Of a stretch of DNA of 64,000 nt, positions 52,744 through 60,677 are shown piece after piece. The translations under genes and the position numbers were made by a program. Under the pieces are notes generated by a model. That model saw nothing but the letters and a program-made list of their open reading frames with translations, was not told the origin of the DNA and did no database searches. This DNA comes from JADLHS01 sp039806955. Its GTDB lineage: Bacteria; Verrucomicrobiota; Verrucomicrobiia; Limisphaerales; JADLHS01. Each line of letters opens with the position of its first letter. Positions within the stretch are counted from its first letter, which is position 1. The stretch spans positions 62,001 through 126,000 of the forward strand of contig JBDHQI010000010.1 of assembly GCA_039806955.1 (NCBI GenBank), read 5' to 3'.

Positions 52744-53403
52744 ATGGTCGTTGCACCATTTTTCGCCAAACCTGCACTGCTGCTATGTCGCCGGGATATC
52801 GGCAGCAGGCTGCTCAGCTCGCGCTCTTTATTCGCGCTCGTCGGGATAATTTTTCTGATTTCTTGCTTCGCGGCAAATACACCAGGTAGTGACGGTCTTT
52901 GGTATCTGGCTGGGTTTGTTTTTATTGCGGGGCTGAGCGAGCGACGGAAACGTCAAAAGGAGCACCAAAAAGGCATGCCAACGCATTCCTATTACTTGGG
53001 TTCTAGTATTTTTGAGTTTCGATGGCTGCCAGGATTTTTAACCGCAAATCGTCGCATCGCGAGATTTTTTGATCCATTGGCAGCCATCGCTCTTGGTTTG
53101 CTGGCGTGGACGATTTCTCCGAGTTTGGGAGTGGTCTTAATTTTTTCGGGCTACTGCTTAAGGGTGTTTGAAAGTGCCGTCTGGCGGCTTGAACAGGAAC
53201 GCATGCTTGACGCCACGGACGCTATCATAGAAGCAGAGTTTCAGGCCCGGATCATCACAGGGGTCTTCGACAACAAAAGTTCACCTCGGGGCAAGAATAA
53301 CGTTGCGACCGGAATTCCTACCGGCATGTCTCCTGACCTTGACCGTAAACTAAATCCGAAAGCCAAGAATTCGCGGAAAGAAGACTACGCACACACGCAC
53401 TGA
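52744..53403 (+). CDS. membrane protein of unknown function, 219 aa
   Basis: From the ATG at 52744 the protein has two N-terminal transmembrane segments (FALVGIIFLISCFAA, LWYLAGFVFIAGLS), a basic turn (ERRKRQKEHQKG) and two further segments (FFDPLAAIALGLLAWTI, LGVVLIFSGYCLRVF). A hydrophilic C-terminus ends in KKEDYAHTH-like charged residues. An in-frame ATG at 52720 would overlap the divergent gene start. It is followed after 38 bp by another small membrane protein. No match to a named family. Confidence 0.5.
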   Translation: MVVAPFFAKPALLLCRRDIGSRLLSSRSLFALVGIIFLISCFAANTPGSDGLWYLAGFVFIAGLSERRKRQKEHQKGMPTHSYYLGSSIFEFRWLPGFLTANRRIARFFDPLAAIALGLLAWTISPSLGVVLIFSGYCLRVFESAVWRLEQERMLDATDAIIEAEFQARIITGVFDNKSSPRGKNNVATGIPTGMSPDLDRKLNPKAKNSRKEDYAHTH

Positions 53404-53441
53404 AAATTTCCATTAAATCAAAACTACAAAAAACAAATCCT

Positions 53442-53774
53442 ATGAGCACTAAACACGACTCACATTCAACTACTCACACATTTGCACACCACATCCCAAA
53501 ACTCTGCAAAGAATTGCCGCCGCTTAAGGAAGATAAAAGCCCGTTGGTCGCTGCAATGCTTGGTTTTGCCTTTGGGCCATTTGGCATTGCACTCTATTTT
53601 AAGAGCGGCATCGATTTTGCCATTTGCTTCGCCATTCTCGTGGTGTTGTCGCTTACTGGGGTGTTGGCCCCGATCGGTTGGCTATTCGCTGGCGCTTACG
53701 GCGCTCACCGCGCAAATGAATCCAACAGAAAGCGACGCCAAAACACTGATTCTTCACCTGCTGCCAAGCATTGA
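53442..53774 (+). CDS. small membrane protein, 110 aa
   Basis: A His/Thr-rich N-terminus is followed by two hydrophobic segments (LVAAMLGFAFGPFGIALYF, FAICFAILVVLSLTGVLAPIGWLFAGAYG) and a charged end (RKRRQ). It is probably cotranscribed with the previous membrane gene. A terminator lies 50 bp after the stop. Function unknown. Confidence 0.55.
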   Translation: MSTKHDSHSTTHTFAHHIPKLCKELPPLKEDKSPLVAAMLGFAFGPFGIALYFKSGIDFAICFAILVVLSLTGVLAPIGWLFAGAYGAHRANESNRKRRQNTDSSPAAKH

Positions 53775-53826
53775 CAGGCTGCGGATTGTTTGGCGCTAGA
53801 CGACTTCAAGCACCAAATCTGGACAT

Positions 53827-53854
53827 GCCCTCGCATTCGCGAGGGCGCTTTTTT
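53827..53854 (+). terminator. rho-independent terminator
   Basis: GCCCTCGC / GCGAGGGC with a four-base loop, followed by GCTTTTTT. It ends the small membrane-protein operon, and the next gene on the other strand ends 60 bp further. Confidence 0.82.
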
Positions 53855-53913
53855 GAAGGCGACTTGAGGAGATCAGGAAGTGATTTCGGGAGGCTGGCGG
53901 TGATGTTTACTTA

Positions 53914-55179
53914 CTATTTTGCTTTCGGCAGCGCTGGCGGAGGGTTCGCTGCTTGCTCTTGAAGCAGACGATACGGCGATTTGCGATTCAAGGCCGGGTT
54001 GGAAATGTATATTGAAGCAGCGACCTTTTTCACCAGGTCGATTTCCAAGCTGGCAAGTTCAGCGCCATTTTTTGCATCGCTGAATTGAACGAAAAATCGG
54101 GTGAAATCGCGCTGAGGAATGTAGGTCGGCGGCGCAAATGACAATTCCATCTTTTCTCGACACCCCAAGTCTTTAACAATTTGCTTTGCCAATTTGATGG
54201 CTTCGTTTGTTGCCATATTGGCTTTGCCAACAAACTTTTCCGGGTCACCTAAATCAGGAAACCGATAAAAGGCATCATGAGAATAGAAAGCCCTGATATG
54301 GCCAAAACTGTAATTAAAACGGTCTCCGTTTTGTAGATACAGTTGGACATGAATATCGCCGTCGTTGGTCACGCATAAGGAACGGGACAAGTCCACATCA
54401 CGAATGGTGAGTGGTAGCGAAAGCATCAAGTGAGCTTTAGAAGCATACTCCGACATTTCAGGCAGCAGGGCATGCAACAGCGATTCAGTGAAAGCGTTAG
54501 TTGGCCACGTTAGGCGTGGAACATTTTTTGATGGTGCGGATTCGGCCTTTGGGCGCAGTAAGGGTGGAACGACATCCACTTTTGGGTCGAGTCGAATAGT
54601 TCGCGGCGACACCATTGAGAACATTTCAATGCGCGGCTGCGAAGCGTTCACTTCCACGTCAAGCACTGCGGGCATGAAATTAGCCCCGCCTGAACTGTTG
54701 GCTGCGAATCGTTCATCAATCCAGCGAAGGCGGTAGCGAGCAATCTGATTGGTGCCCACCTGTTCCGGCAAAGTTACAAGTGGCTTTTTCTTCAACTCAG
54801 AAATGAGATCAGTGTAGCCAAGCGAATCAATGGCTTTTCGCGTTATTGCCAAGGCTTCTTTTTCCGTCACTGCAACACGGCCAAAAAAGTCAGGAATAGT
54901 CTCAATGGCCTGTGACGAAAAATAACTATCCGGGGAACGATAAACGCATACACGCCCATCCAGAAACGTAAATTGGAAGTCGTTGGTAAGCGTGACTACG
55001 CCTCCGGTGTGGCCCTTGCGAGGGTCACACCGGAAGGATGCGACATGAGCTGTCTGGACAGGCAATGGAAGCGGCAGATCCACCTTGGTCGCAAAGTCCG
55101 AGATATGCGGCATAATGGCAACCAGCACGGCGTTGGAATACTGCGCAGTGATTTGAATAAGCTCTTGCATGGCGTCCAA
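53914..55179 (-). CDS. protein with two repeated domains, unknown function
   Basis: A 421-residue protein made of two similar halves. Each has a LP-S/E-A-LP segment (IMPHISDFATKVDLPLPLP; LLPEMSEYASKAHLMLSLP), an acidic-aromatic middle (F-YRSPDSYFSSQAI; RAFYSHDAFYRFPD) and an F-G...EAI/L...LG end. No classic signal peptide is seen, though the product may still be periplasmic. It lies 35 bp after the caspase-like gene on the same strand, so the two are probably made together. Confidence 0.5.
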   Translation of the reverse strand: MDAMQELIQITAQYSNAVLVAIMPHISDFATKVDLPLPLPVQTAHVASFRCDPRKGHTGGVVTLTNDFQFTFLDGRVCVYRSPDSYFSSQAIETIPDFFGRVAVTEKEALAITRKAIDSLGYTDLISELKKKPLVTLPEQVGTNQIARYRLRWIDERFAANSSGGANFMPAVLDVEVNASQPRIEMFSMVSPRTIRLDPKVDVVPPLLRPKAESAPSKNVPRLTWPTNAFTESLLHALLPEMSEYASKAHLMLSLPLTIRDVDLSRSLCVTNDGDIHVQLYLQNGDRFNYSFGHIRAFYSHDAFYRFPDLGDPEKFVGKANMATNEAIKLAKQIVKDLGCREKMELSFAPPTYIPQRDFTRFFVQFSDAKNGAELASLEIDLVKKVAASIYISNPALNRKSPYRLLQEQAANPPPALPKAK

Positions 55180-55214
55180 GTGTCATTAAAACGCATCAGC
55201 GCTTCGTCTCAGCC

Positions 55215-57215
55215 TCAGTTTGACCAGTCAGATTTCCAATTATACTCGTCAATGCGGAGGCCGTCATAACCATAGATTTTGAGATATTCTCCCGTATCCC
55301 ACTCAGGGCCTAGATACGGCGTTGCCTGAATCGCATAATAGACAGCAGAAACCAAATCGTAGTTGAAATACCAGTAGAATTGGAAATTTGTTTTGAAATA
55401 AGCAACGGATTCGGGAATGTTTCCATACGCCTTCAGCCCTGTTGAAGGATCAATATATTCACCACCGTGGGCATACTTAACCTTGATAGAATTTCCCATG
55501 TAGGCGCGTGGTCTCATGCCATGTTTCTGAAAATAACTCAGAGGTTTTGGAGAATTGAAATTGATGCCAAAAGCTGCGGGCAAGGCCCCGGCAGCAGTTG
55601 AGCAGCCATCCAGAAAAACAAAGCGATAGTAGTGCCGCCTCAGAGCATAACTGATCGTCTCGCTCGTTAGTAGCCCCGCAATGCCGTTAGGCGTGCCGTG
55701 TCCAAAATAATAAAAATTTCTGCGAGAGGCGTTTGTTAGTAGCGTCAGTAGCGCTTTGTCATCCCGATCAAACGTCAAAAACGAAACTGGATTATTTGTA
55801 AACGGATACCTGAGCGGGAACACCTGCCCGTTCGTGGGATTGCTTGGAAAAACTGTGTAAGCCCCGCCAAATTGAGCGCCGAGACCACCAAACTGATAAA
55901 TCGCATCAAAAAGCATGTTGCTGCGCACGAACCCTTGGAAAATATCCTGATAAGCTATAGCCCAACTGCCATGCTCAGGATAAGGATTCACGGCTTTTTT
56001 TGGCGGAGTCGGTTTGCCTTGATTGGATAAGGGCATAATTCCCCCGTAGGGGATCGTAATGAACGAATAAAAATCGGTATCCACCGCTCCGTTAGTTCGG
56101 AAATTGCCTTGCCAATCCATCATGTCCCAAGAAGCCTCAATAACATCGTCCACGGCTGTCCCGGTCAATGTTTGGACAAAATTGTTGCTCACATCATAAA
56201 TGTCGATTTTCCATGCTGCGTTGGAATGCACGGTTTTTGCGAACAAGGACGAGTTGCCTAATTCGGCCAATTCATCCTGCCAATCAGGAAAATACACTTC
56301 ATTGGAAACCGACAGGGTGAAGGCATCGCTATATCGCTCGAAAATAGTGTTTTCAACATCCATAATATCAGGGTTCGACCAAGTGACCTTGAGTTGAACG
56401 CTGTGGTCACCGTTTTCCAAAAACGATGTATCTACGGTCATTCTCCCATTTATGCCGGGTGCGATCAGAGGCGTGGCGCCGCGATACCTTGTGCCATCCA
56501 CCAGAAGACTGGCATCCAAAAGACCGCCTCGTTCATTGCCAGCTTCAAATACGATTGAGATAGAGCCGTCCTTAAAGCCATTTGTAAGACCGGCGAGGTT
56601 CACAATGTGAACCCCATCCCTCACTACCCAGTAGAACCCAGTGCCCGGTTCTGCCCCGCCACCGGCATCTTCTGTTTCCGGGCCATCCCGCTCCGCCTGT
56701 TGAATCGCTTGCCAGCCTTCAACCAGCTTTGCGCTCCACTCAGAGGTTGACCCATCAGGCCAAATGATAATGTAGCCCGAAAGATCAATTCCCGGTGGGT
56801 AAATGGCGAGCGGCACCGGCAGTCGCAAACCATCCGCAGGAATGACCATCGGATGTTCCGTCAGATAGCTCTTTTTCTCGCTTTGGTTCTCGGATTCAGA
56901 GCCGCCGCCTGTCGCACCGCTAAACATCATACCAAAAATCTGCCCCGTCGGGCAGTCCACGCGGTTGGAATGCGTGAAAGTCGTGATATTTGTTCCTGTT
57001 TCAGCGGGCAGGTAATTGGTGAGCGTCACCCACGGCGTATTGGTGCCGAGGGTTTCACGCCACTGGACGATATAGTTCTCGCCTTCGACGCTCGGCCATG
57101 ACAATACAACGTCCGGGCAATGGATGGTGAGCTTGAGATCTTCAATGGCTTGCGTGTGAATTGTGGTCACAAGCAGCAGCGCAGCCACACCTATGAGTTC
57201 ATATTTGCGTTTCAT
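55215..57215 (-). CDS. secreted caspase-fold (gingipain/CHAT-like) cysteine-peptidase candidate
   Basis: About 666 residues from the ATG at 57215, with a signal peptide (LIGVAALLLVTTIHTQA) and a beta-rich N-terminal half. The C-terminal part contains FYYFGHGTPNG with His506, and 32 residues later VFLDGCSTAAG with Cys538. This is the His-Cys dyad pattern of clan CD proteases; in gingipain R the spacing is His211-Cys244. The DNA is AT-rich relative to the flanks. The following gene encodes a two-domain protein. Proteolysis is inferred and the substrate is unknown. The frame is also open upstream to 57320. Confidence 0.6.
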   Translation of the reverse strand: MKRKYELIGVAALLLVTTIHTQAIEDLKLTIHCPDVVLSWPSVEGENYIVQWRETLGTNTPWVTLTNYLPAETGTNITTFTHSNRVDCPTGQIFGMMFSGATGGGSESENQSEKKSYLTEHPMVIPADGLRLPVPLAIYPPGIDLSGYIIIWPDGSTSEWSAKLVEGWQAIQQAERDGPETEDAGGGAEPGTGFYWVVRDGVHIVNLAGLTNGFKDGSISIVFEAGNERGGLLDASLLVDGTRYRGATPLIAPGINGRMTVDTSFLENGDHSVQLKVTWSNPDIMDVENTIFERYSDAFTLSVSNEVYFPDWQDELAELGNSSLFAKTVHSNAAWKIDIYDVSNNFVQTLTGTAVDDVIEASWDMMDWQGNFRTNGAVDTDFYSFITIPYGGIMPLSNQGKPTPPKKAVNPYPEHGSWAIAYQDIFQGFVRSNMLFDAIYQFGGLGAQFGGAYTVFPSNPTNGQVFPLRYPFTNNPVSFLTFDRDDKALLTLLTNASRRNFYYFGHGTPNGIAGLLTSETISYALRRHYYRFVFLDGCSTAAGALPAAFGINFNSPKPLSYFQKHGMRPRAYMGNSIKVKYAHGGEYIDPSTGLKAYGNIPESVAYFKTNFQFYWYFNYDLVSAVYYAIQATPYLGPEWDTGEYLKIYGYDGLRIDEYNWKSDWSN

Positions 57216-57358
57216 TTCCAGTGTTGTTGTTGTTGTTTCCGAGGCCGCGATACGGCTTGATTGAACCCCGAAGATTTCAGATTTCGTTCCTATCGTATGT
57301 TGATTGTCAATACACCCCAAGAGCCGGATGTTTTATTTTCCCAGCGTGAGAAAGTTTT

Positions 57359-58204
57359 CTAATTGATGCTAATAGCGCGGTAAAAACGCCGTGGCGAATT
57401 CGTCCATGACTGATCCGTGATTTGCTGGGAGGGCGTATTGGTCAAGAACACATTGGTCAGCAACTGCCAGTTCGTGGACGGGAATGAATCGGCGTATTCA
57501 ACTCTGACGCCTTGCCCAAAATTCGCGTTGACGTTCAACGCCAGTCCCGTCGCGCTCATACTCATGCCGCTTAATGAAGCCGGACTGATTGGCAGCGCCG
57601 GGGAAAAATTATCAAAGGCCAATCCGATTTTGTTGGATTTGCCGCCCGTGTAGATAATCCAGATTGACGTAATGTCGGCGGTGGGGCGTTGAAAATGCCA
57701 CGGCGTCGCCAGACTGTTATTCGCGTTCGGGCTTACGCCCCGCCGCAGTTGCACCGTCTCCAGCACATTGGTCCCGTTCCGGGCTTCAATATCCCAAGCC
57801 TCATTGCCGCCCAGATTGACGGCCCTGTCTATATCTAGAATGACGCCACTGGCGGCACTGACGTTCGTGGTGTAGGTGATGACCAGCGGCGGCGGCTTCG
57901 TGCCCAGGCCCGTTGAATCAGTGAGGAAATAGGTGCCGCAATTCTGGTTCGGCGCGAGCGTGTCATCACCGTAGGCAGGGCTGGCGAAGGCGGTGAGCGG
58001 CGGACCGACCTGGGCAATCTGCGGAAAAGTGCCGTTGGTGAATGCGAAGCTTACCCCGTGGCTGGAAAGGAATTGATTTGAGATCACCAAGCCATCCGTC
58101 GGCAAAGAACCGTCGGGCATTTTTTCAAAGTCGATGAATTGTGCCTGCGCTGCACCGACCGCAACCGCCGCTAAAACACAGATAGCACGATGTTGGGGTG
58201 TCAT
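57359..58204 (-). CDS. secreted beta-rich protein, 281 aa
   Basis: A signal peptide (ICVLAAVAVGAAQA) is followed by a beta-rich body (DFEKMPDGSLPTDGLVISNQFL...) and a C-terminal SFPSTNWQLLTN...TNSPRRFYRAI segment, a pattern shared by many verrucomicrobial secreted proteins. Its start lies 30 bp from the left 27-bp recombination-like site. It could be a surface or matrix protein, and it precedes the caspase-like gene on the same strand (143 bp gap). Confidence 0.55.
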   Translation of the reverse strand: MTPQHRAICVLAAVAVGAAQAQFIDFEKMPDGSLPTDGLVISNQFLSSHGVSFAFTNGTFPQIAQVGPPLTAFASPAYGDDTLAPNQNCGTYFLTDSTGLGTKPPPLVITYTTNVSAASGVILDIDRAVNLGGNEAWDIEARNGTNVLETVQLRRGVSPNANNSLATPWHFQRPTADITSIWIIYTGGKSNKIGLAFDNFSPALPISPASLSGMSMSATGLALNVNANFGQGVRVEYADSFPSTNWQLLTNVFLTNTPSQQITDQSWTNSPRRFYRAISIN

Positions 58205-58233
58205 GGTAAAAAGGGTTCAAGGTTCATTTCTAG

Positions 58234-58260
58234 TGAACCAGAATTACGCATTCTGGTTCA
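58234..58260 (+). repeat. left core-like recombination site, inverted relative to the right copy
   Basis: Two 11-bp inverted arms (TGAACCAGAAT / ATTCTGGTTCA) with the asymmetric centre TACGC. The site lies 21 bp before the recombinase start and 30 bp before the divergent secreted-protein gene. The copy at 58895-58921 is its exact reverse complement. Confidence 0.75.
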
Positions 58261-58281
58261 CGGGCCATAAAGGAGGCGGCC

Positions 58282-58839
58282 ATGTTTAACCGGAATGGCA
58301 ACCGGAAGTATTTGAATGGAGCGGAACGCCGCGCTTTCCAGCGCGTTGCGAAGACTGAACCAGATGCTTTATGCCGAGCTTTTGCCCTAACGCTATTTCA
58401 TTGCGGTTGCCGGATTTCCGAGGCGTTAAACGTGACAGCGGAGCGCATTGACTTGGCGAACAAGGCCGTCGTCTTCGAGACGTTAAAACGCCGCGAGCGC
58501 GGCCATTTCCGATCCGTTCCCATTCCTGACTCGCTCATGAGATTGCTCCGGCCATTAGTATCACAAGCTGAACCGTCGGCGCGGGTCTGGCCGTTTTCCC
58601 GTCCAACAGCCTACCGGCTGGTGAAAGACTGCATGGTGCGGGCGAAGATCAGCGGCGGCATGGCTTCACCCAAGGGCTTACGCCACGGCTTTGCCGTGGC
58701 GTGTCTGTCGCACAAAATCCCCCTGACCACGGTGAAGAAATGGCTGGGCCATGCACGGCTCGAAACCACGGCGATTTATTTGGACGTGTTGGGGAACGAG
58801 GAAAGGGAACTCGCCAAACGCTTGTGGCGAAAAGACTGA
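58282..58839 (+). CDS. short tyrosine recombinase, 185 aa
   Basis: A catalytic-domain-only recombinase with Arg in HCGCRISEAL, Lys in TLKRRERGHF, SPKGLRHGFAV where the first box His is replaced by Lys, the second box His in LGHARLET and the catalytic Tyr in AIYLD. It has a strong Shine-Dalgarno (AAAGGAGG) at 58269-58276. Exact inverted 27-bp sites lie on both sides of the gene, so it could invert its own segment. Size resembles FimB/FimE-type invertases more than large integrases, which carry an N-terminal core-binding domain. Confidence 0.8.
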   Translation: MFNRNGNRKYLNGAERRAFQRVAKTEPDALCRAFALTLFHCGCRISEALNVTAERIDLANKAVVFETLKRRERGHFRSVPIPDSLMRLLRPLVSQAEPSARVWPFSRPTAYRLVKDCMVRAKISGGMASPKGLRHGFAVACLSHKIPLTTVKKWLGHARLETTAIYLDVLGNEERELAKRLWRKD

Positions 58840-58894
58840 AAATCCTTTCAAATCAGCTTGATAAAGCCGCCGGAACAGATAGGCTCTTCAGGCG

Positions 58895-58921
58895 TGAACC
58901 AGAATGCGTAATTCTGGTTCA
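58895..58921 (-). repeat. right core-like recombination site
   Basis: TGAACCAGAAT, centre GCGTA, ATTCTGGTTCA: the exact reverse complement of 58234-58260. It is followed by a T-run (TTTTT), so it could also serve as terminator of the recombinase gene. Confidence 0.72.
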
Positions 58922-59483
58922 TTTTTCTTAGTGAGTTCATCGCCCAAAAGATGTGGGAATTATAGCCCGTTGAATATCCCAAACCGATAAAACACAGGCG
59001 GGGAAGACTGTGCCCTGACACTCCGGCTGCGCCTGCGTTTTCAAGCCACAGACTTCCGCCGCAGGATACACCCTGACTCCATCGGTTCAGGATCGTTCCG
59101 CTTCCCTCCACTTCGCGCCCAGGCACGACCTGTCAGCCGTCCTTGGGCGAGTTCACTCCATTCCGCTCCCCGACACTGAATCCGCCGGAGACAGGGACCG
59201 ATAACGCTTACCCGTCACGCCTCCTGCGTTCGCACTGAGTCGCGCCGGGTGCGCCCGCTGCGCGGAGAGTGTGGGTAAAGTATCGCTTACCGTTTTCAGG
59301 CTGTTTTCTCGCCAGTGCTCGCCTCTGCATCGGCCTCTCTTACGCCCTCACGGCGTCGCCGCAAAACCAGCCTGCCCCTCGCGGTGCCCTCTGAAGACCA
59401 CTCCCACGGGGGAAGGCTGGCGGCTCCGCTTTCTCGTGAAGGGCGTAAGACCGGACCGAACAGCAGAGCACAAAAAAAACACC
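58922..59483 (+). ncRNA. candidate structured non-coding region
   Basis: About 560 bp with no convincing coding frame, between the recombinase and a small island gene. It is rich in complementary segments: 59338-59352 pairs with 59435-59450 (one bulge) and encloses 59367-59373 pairing with 59414-59420. Further upstream, 58995-59000 pairs with 59030-59035, while 59002-59012 pairs with 59047-59057 (one mismatch), an H-type pseudoknot arrangement. GC is higher than in the neighbouring island genes. It may be a long structured RNA or the leader of the next gene; no named RNA family is recognised. Confidence 0.4.
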
Positions 59484-59861
59484 ATGAAAACTACATCAGC
59501 AAAATCCAATAAGTCAGGGGCTCAGCTCCGTCCCGAACAGTTGAGCACGAGCACGGGAAACCGGGCACAAATTGATTTCCAAAAACGCCGCGTGAACCGC
59601 TCGCTGAATACCGAGAGCTTGCTGGCGTTGCTACGAGAGGAAACACCGAAGTTCTTGGAATTGGTGCAGGTCGTCGGGCGGTGGGTATGGATTCAGTTCT
59701 CGGGCAAGCAGCCGTCCACAGTCACCCGCGTTTTGGCGGAATTGGGCTTCTCTTGGCACAGTCCCAGCCAGTCATGGTATCACCCGGGCGGGACGTTTGC
59801 CGTCCGGCGCGTGGCGTTTGACCCACGCAAGAAAAATGGTTCCTACCGCCTTGTTGCATGA
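59484..59861 (+). CDS. small mobile-element accessory protein, 125 aa
   Basis: From the ATG at 59484 the protein has a basic Ser/Asn-rich start and the core LLALLREETPKFLELVQVVGRWVWIQFSGKQPSTVTRVLAELGFSWHSPSQSWYHPGG. Similar proteins occur next to radC-like genes on plasmids and integrative elements; that comparison is from memory. The RadC-like gene follows after 14 bp. Function unknown. Confidence 0.6.
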   Translation: MKTTSAKSNKSGAQLRPEQLSTSTGNRAQIDFQKRRVNRSLNTESLLALLREETPKFLELVQVVGRWVWIQFSGKQPSTVTRVLAELGFSWHSPSQSWYHPGGTFAVRRVAFDPRKKNGSYRLVA

Positions 59862-59875
59862 AAGGAGAACGCACC

Positions 59876-60391
59876 ATGAACACTGATTTGATTCTCCCCA
59901 GGTTTGGGCATCTGGTGAAGCCGTTCAAGTTCTCAGCCACGCCGCACGAATATAAAATCACTCCGTTGCGGGAGTGTCCGACACCGGACGCCATGCAGCA
60001 GTGTGAGACACCCGACAAAGCCGCTGATTACTGGCGTATGCACATTACCACCCATCCCCATTTCAACCCGGAGTGTGAATGCTTCGCGGTGTTGCTCCTG
60101 AATACCCGCCGCCGCATCAAAGGGCATCAGCTTGTTTCCATTGGCACGCAGGACACAATTCTAATCCATGCCCGCGAGGTGTTCCGGCTCGCCATTTTGA
60201 CCGCCGCTAATGCCATCGTGGTGCTACACAATCACCCCAGCGGGGAAAGCACCCCGTCCGAGGCGGACATTCGCGTGACCCGGGATTTGATTCGGGCCGG
60301 GCAACTGCTCAAAATCGAATTGCTCGACCATGTGATTGTCGGCAATGGCAATTTCTCATCGCTCCGAACCCTTGGCTATTTCTACCAATGA
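59876..60391 (+). CDS. mobile-type RadC/JAB-domain protein
   Basis: About 171 residues from the ATG at 59876, preceded by AAGGAG at a spacing of 9 bp. The JAB metal motif is HNHPSGESTPSEAD, followed by RAGQLLKIELLDHVIVG. The helix-hairpin-helix domain of chromosomal RadC is replaced by an unrelated N-terminus. This short form is typical of mobile elements. A second, full-length RadC is at 26016. Confidence 0.82.
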   Translation: MNTDLILPRFGHLVKPFKFSATPHEYKITPLRECPTPDAMQQCETPDKAADYWRMHITTHPHFNPECECFAVLLLNTRRRIKGHQLVSIGTQDTILIHAREVFRLAILTAANAIVVLHNHPSGESTPSEADIRVTRDLIRAGQLLKIELLDHVIVGNGNFSSLRTLGYFYQ

Positions 60392-60506
60392 AAACACAAA
60401 ACCATCATGGCCGACCGTCACGGCGGCAGAGAGCGACAGTAGCAACGGCTAACTTGCGCCGCGCGCGTTTCGCGCCGCAATCATTCGCCACCTTAAAAGC
60501 GCAATC

Positions 60507-60538
60507 AGTGTCAGTGCAACTGTCAGTAGATTTGTCAG
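60507..60538 (+). repeat. right TGTCAG repeats, possible integrase arm sites
   Basis: Three direct copies of NNTGTCAG start at 60507, 60519 and 60531, again exactly 12 bp apart. They lie 108 bp before the proposed right attachment core. The left end has two copies with the same period. Confidence 0.5.
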
Positions 60539-60677
60539 CGCAAGGGCTGCAAAGGAATGAAAAATACTGGCGCGTTATGGCGGATTACCATTGTAAAATC
60601 AGGGTGTTTTGCTACTTTTCAAATGTTCTGACACGGGTTTACAGACTGTGTCCATCTGTGGCTGAATTAAATTTCAA

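Larger units (their letters stand above)
51006..60662. mobile_element. integrative island inserted between larB and larC
   Basis: About 9.6 kb bounded by direct copies of a 17-bp sequence (51006-51022 and 60646-60662, one mismatch) that may be the attachment cores. It begins with a tyrosine integrase gene and contains small membrane genes, secreted-protein genes, a short tyrosine recombinase and a mobile-type RadC. The genes in the middle are visibly richer in A and T than larB and larC on both sides. TGTCAG repeats at both ends add support. Confidence 0.75.

Noticed and set aside
58848..59126. Minus-strand frame of 92 codons in the non-coding island region
   Set aside because: No family pattern, and it covers the right recombination-like site; the complementary stems argue for RNA structure instead.
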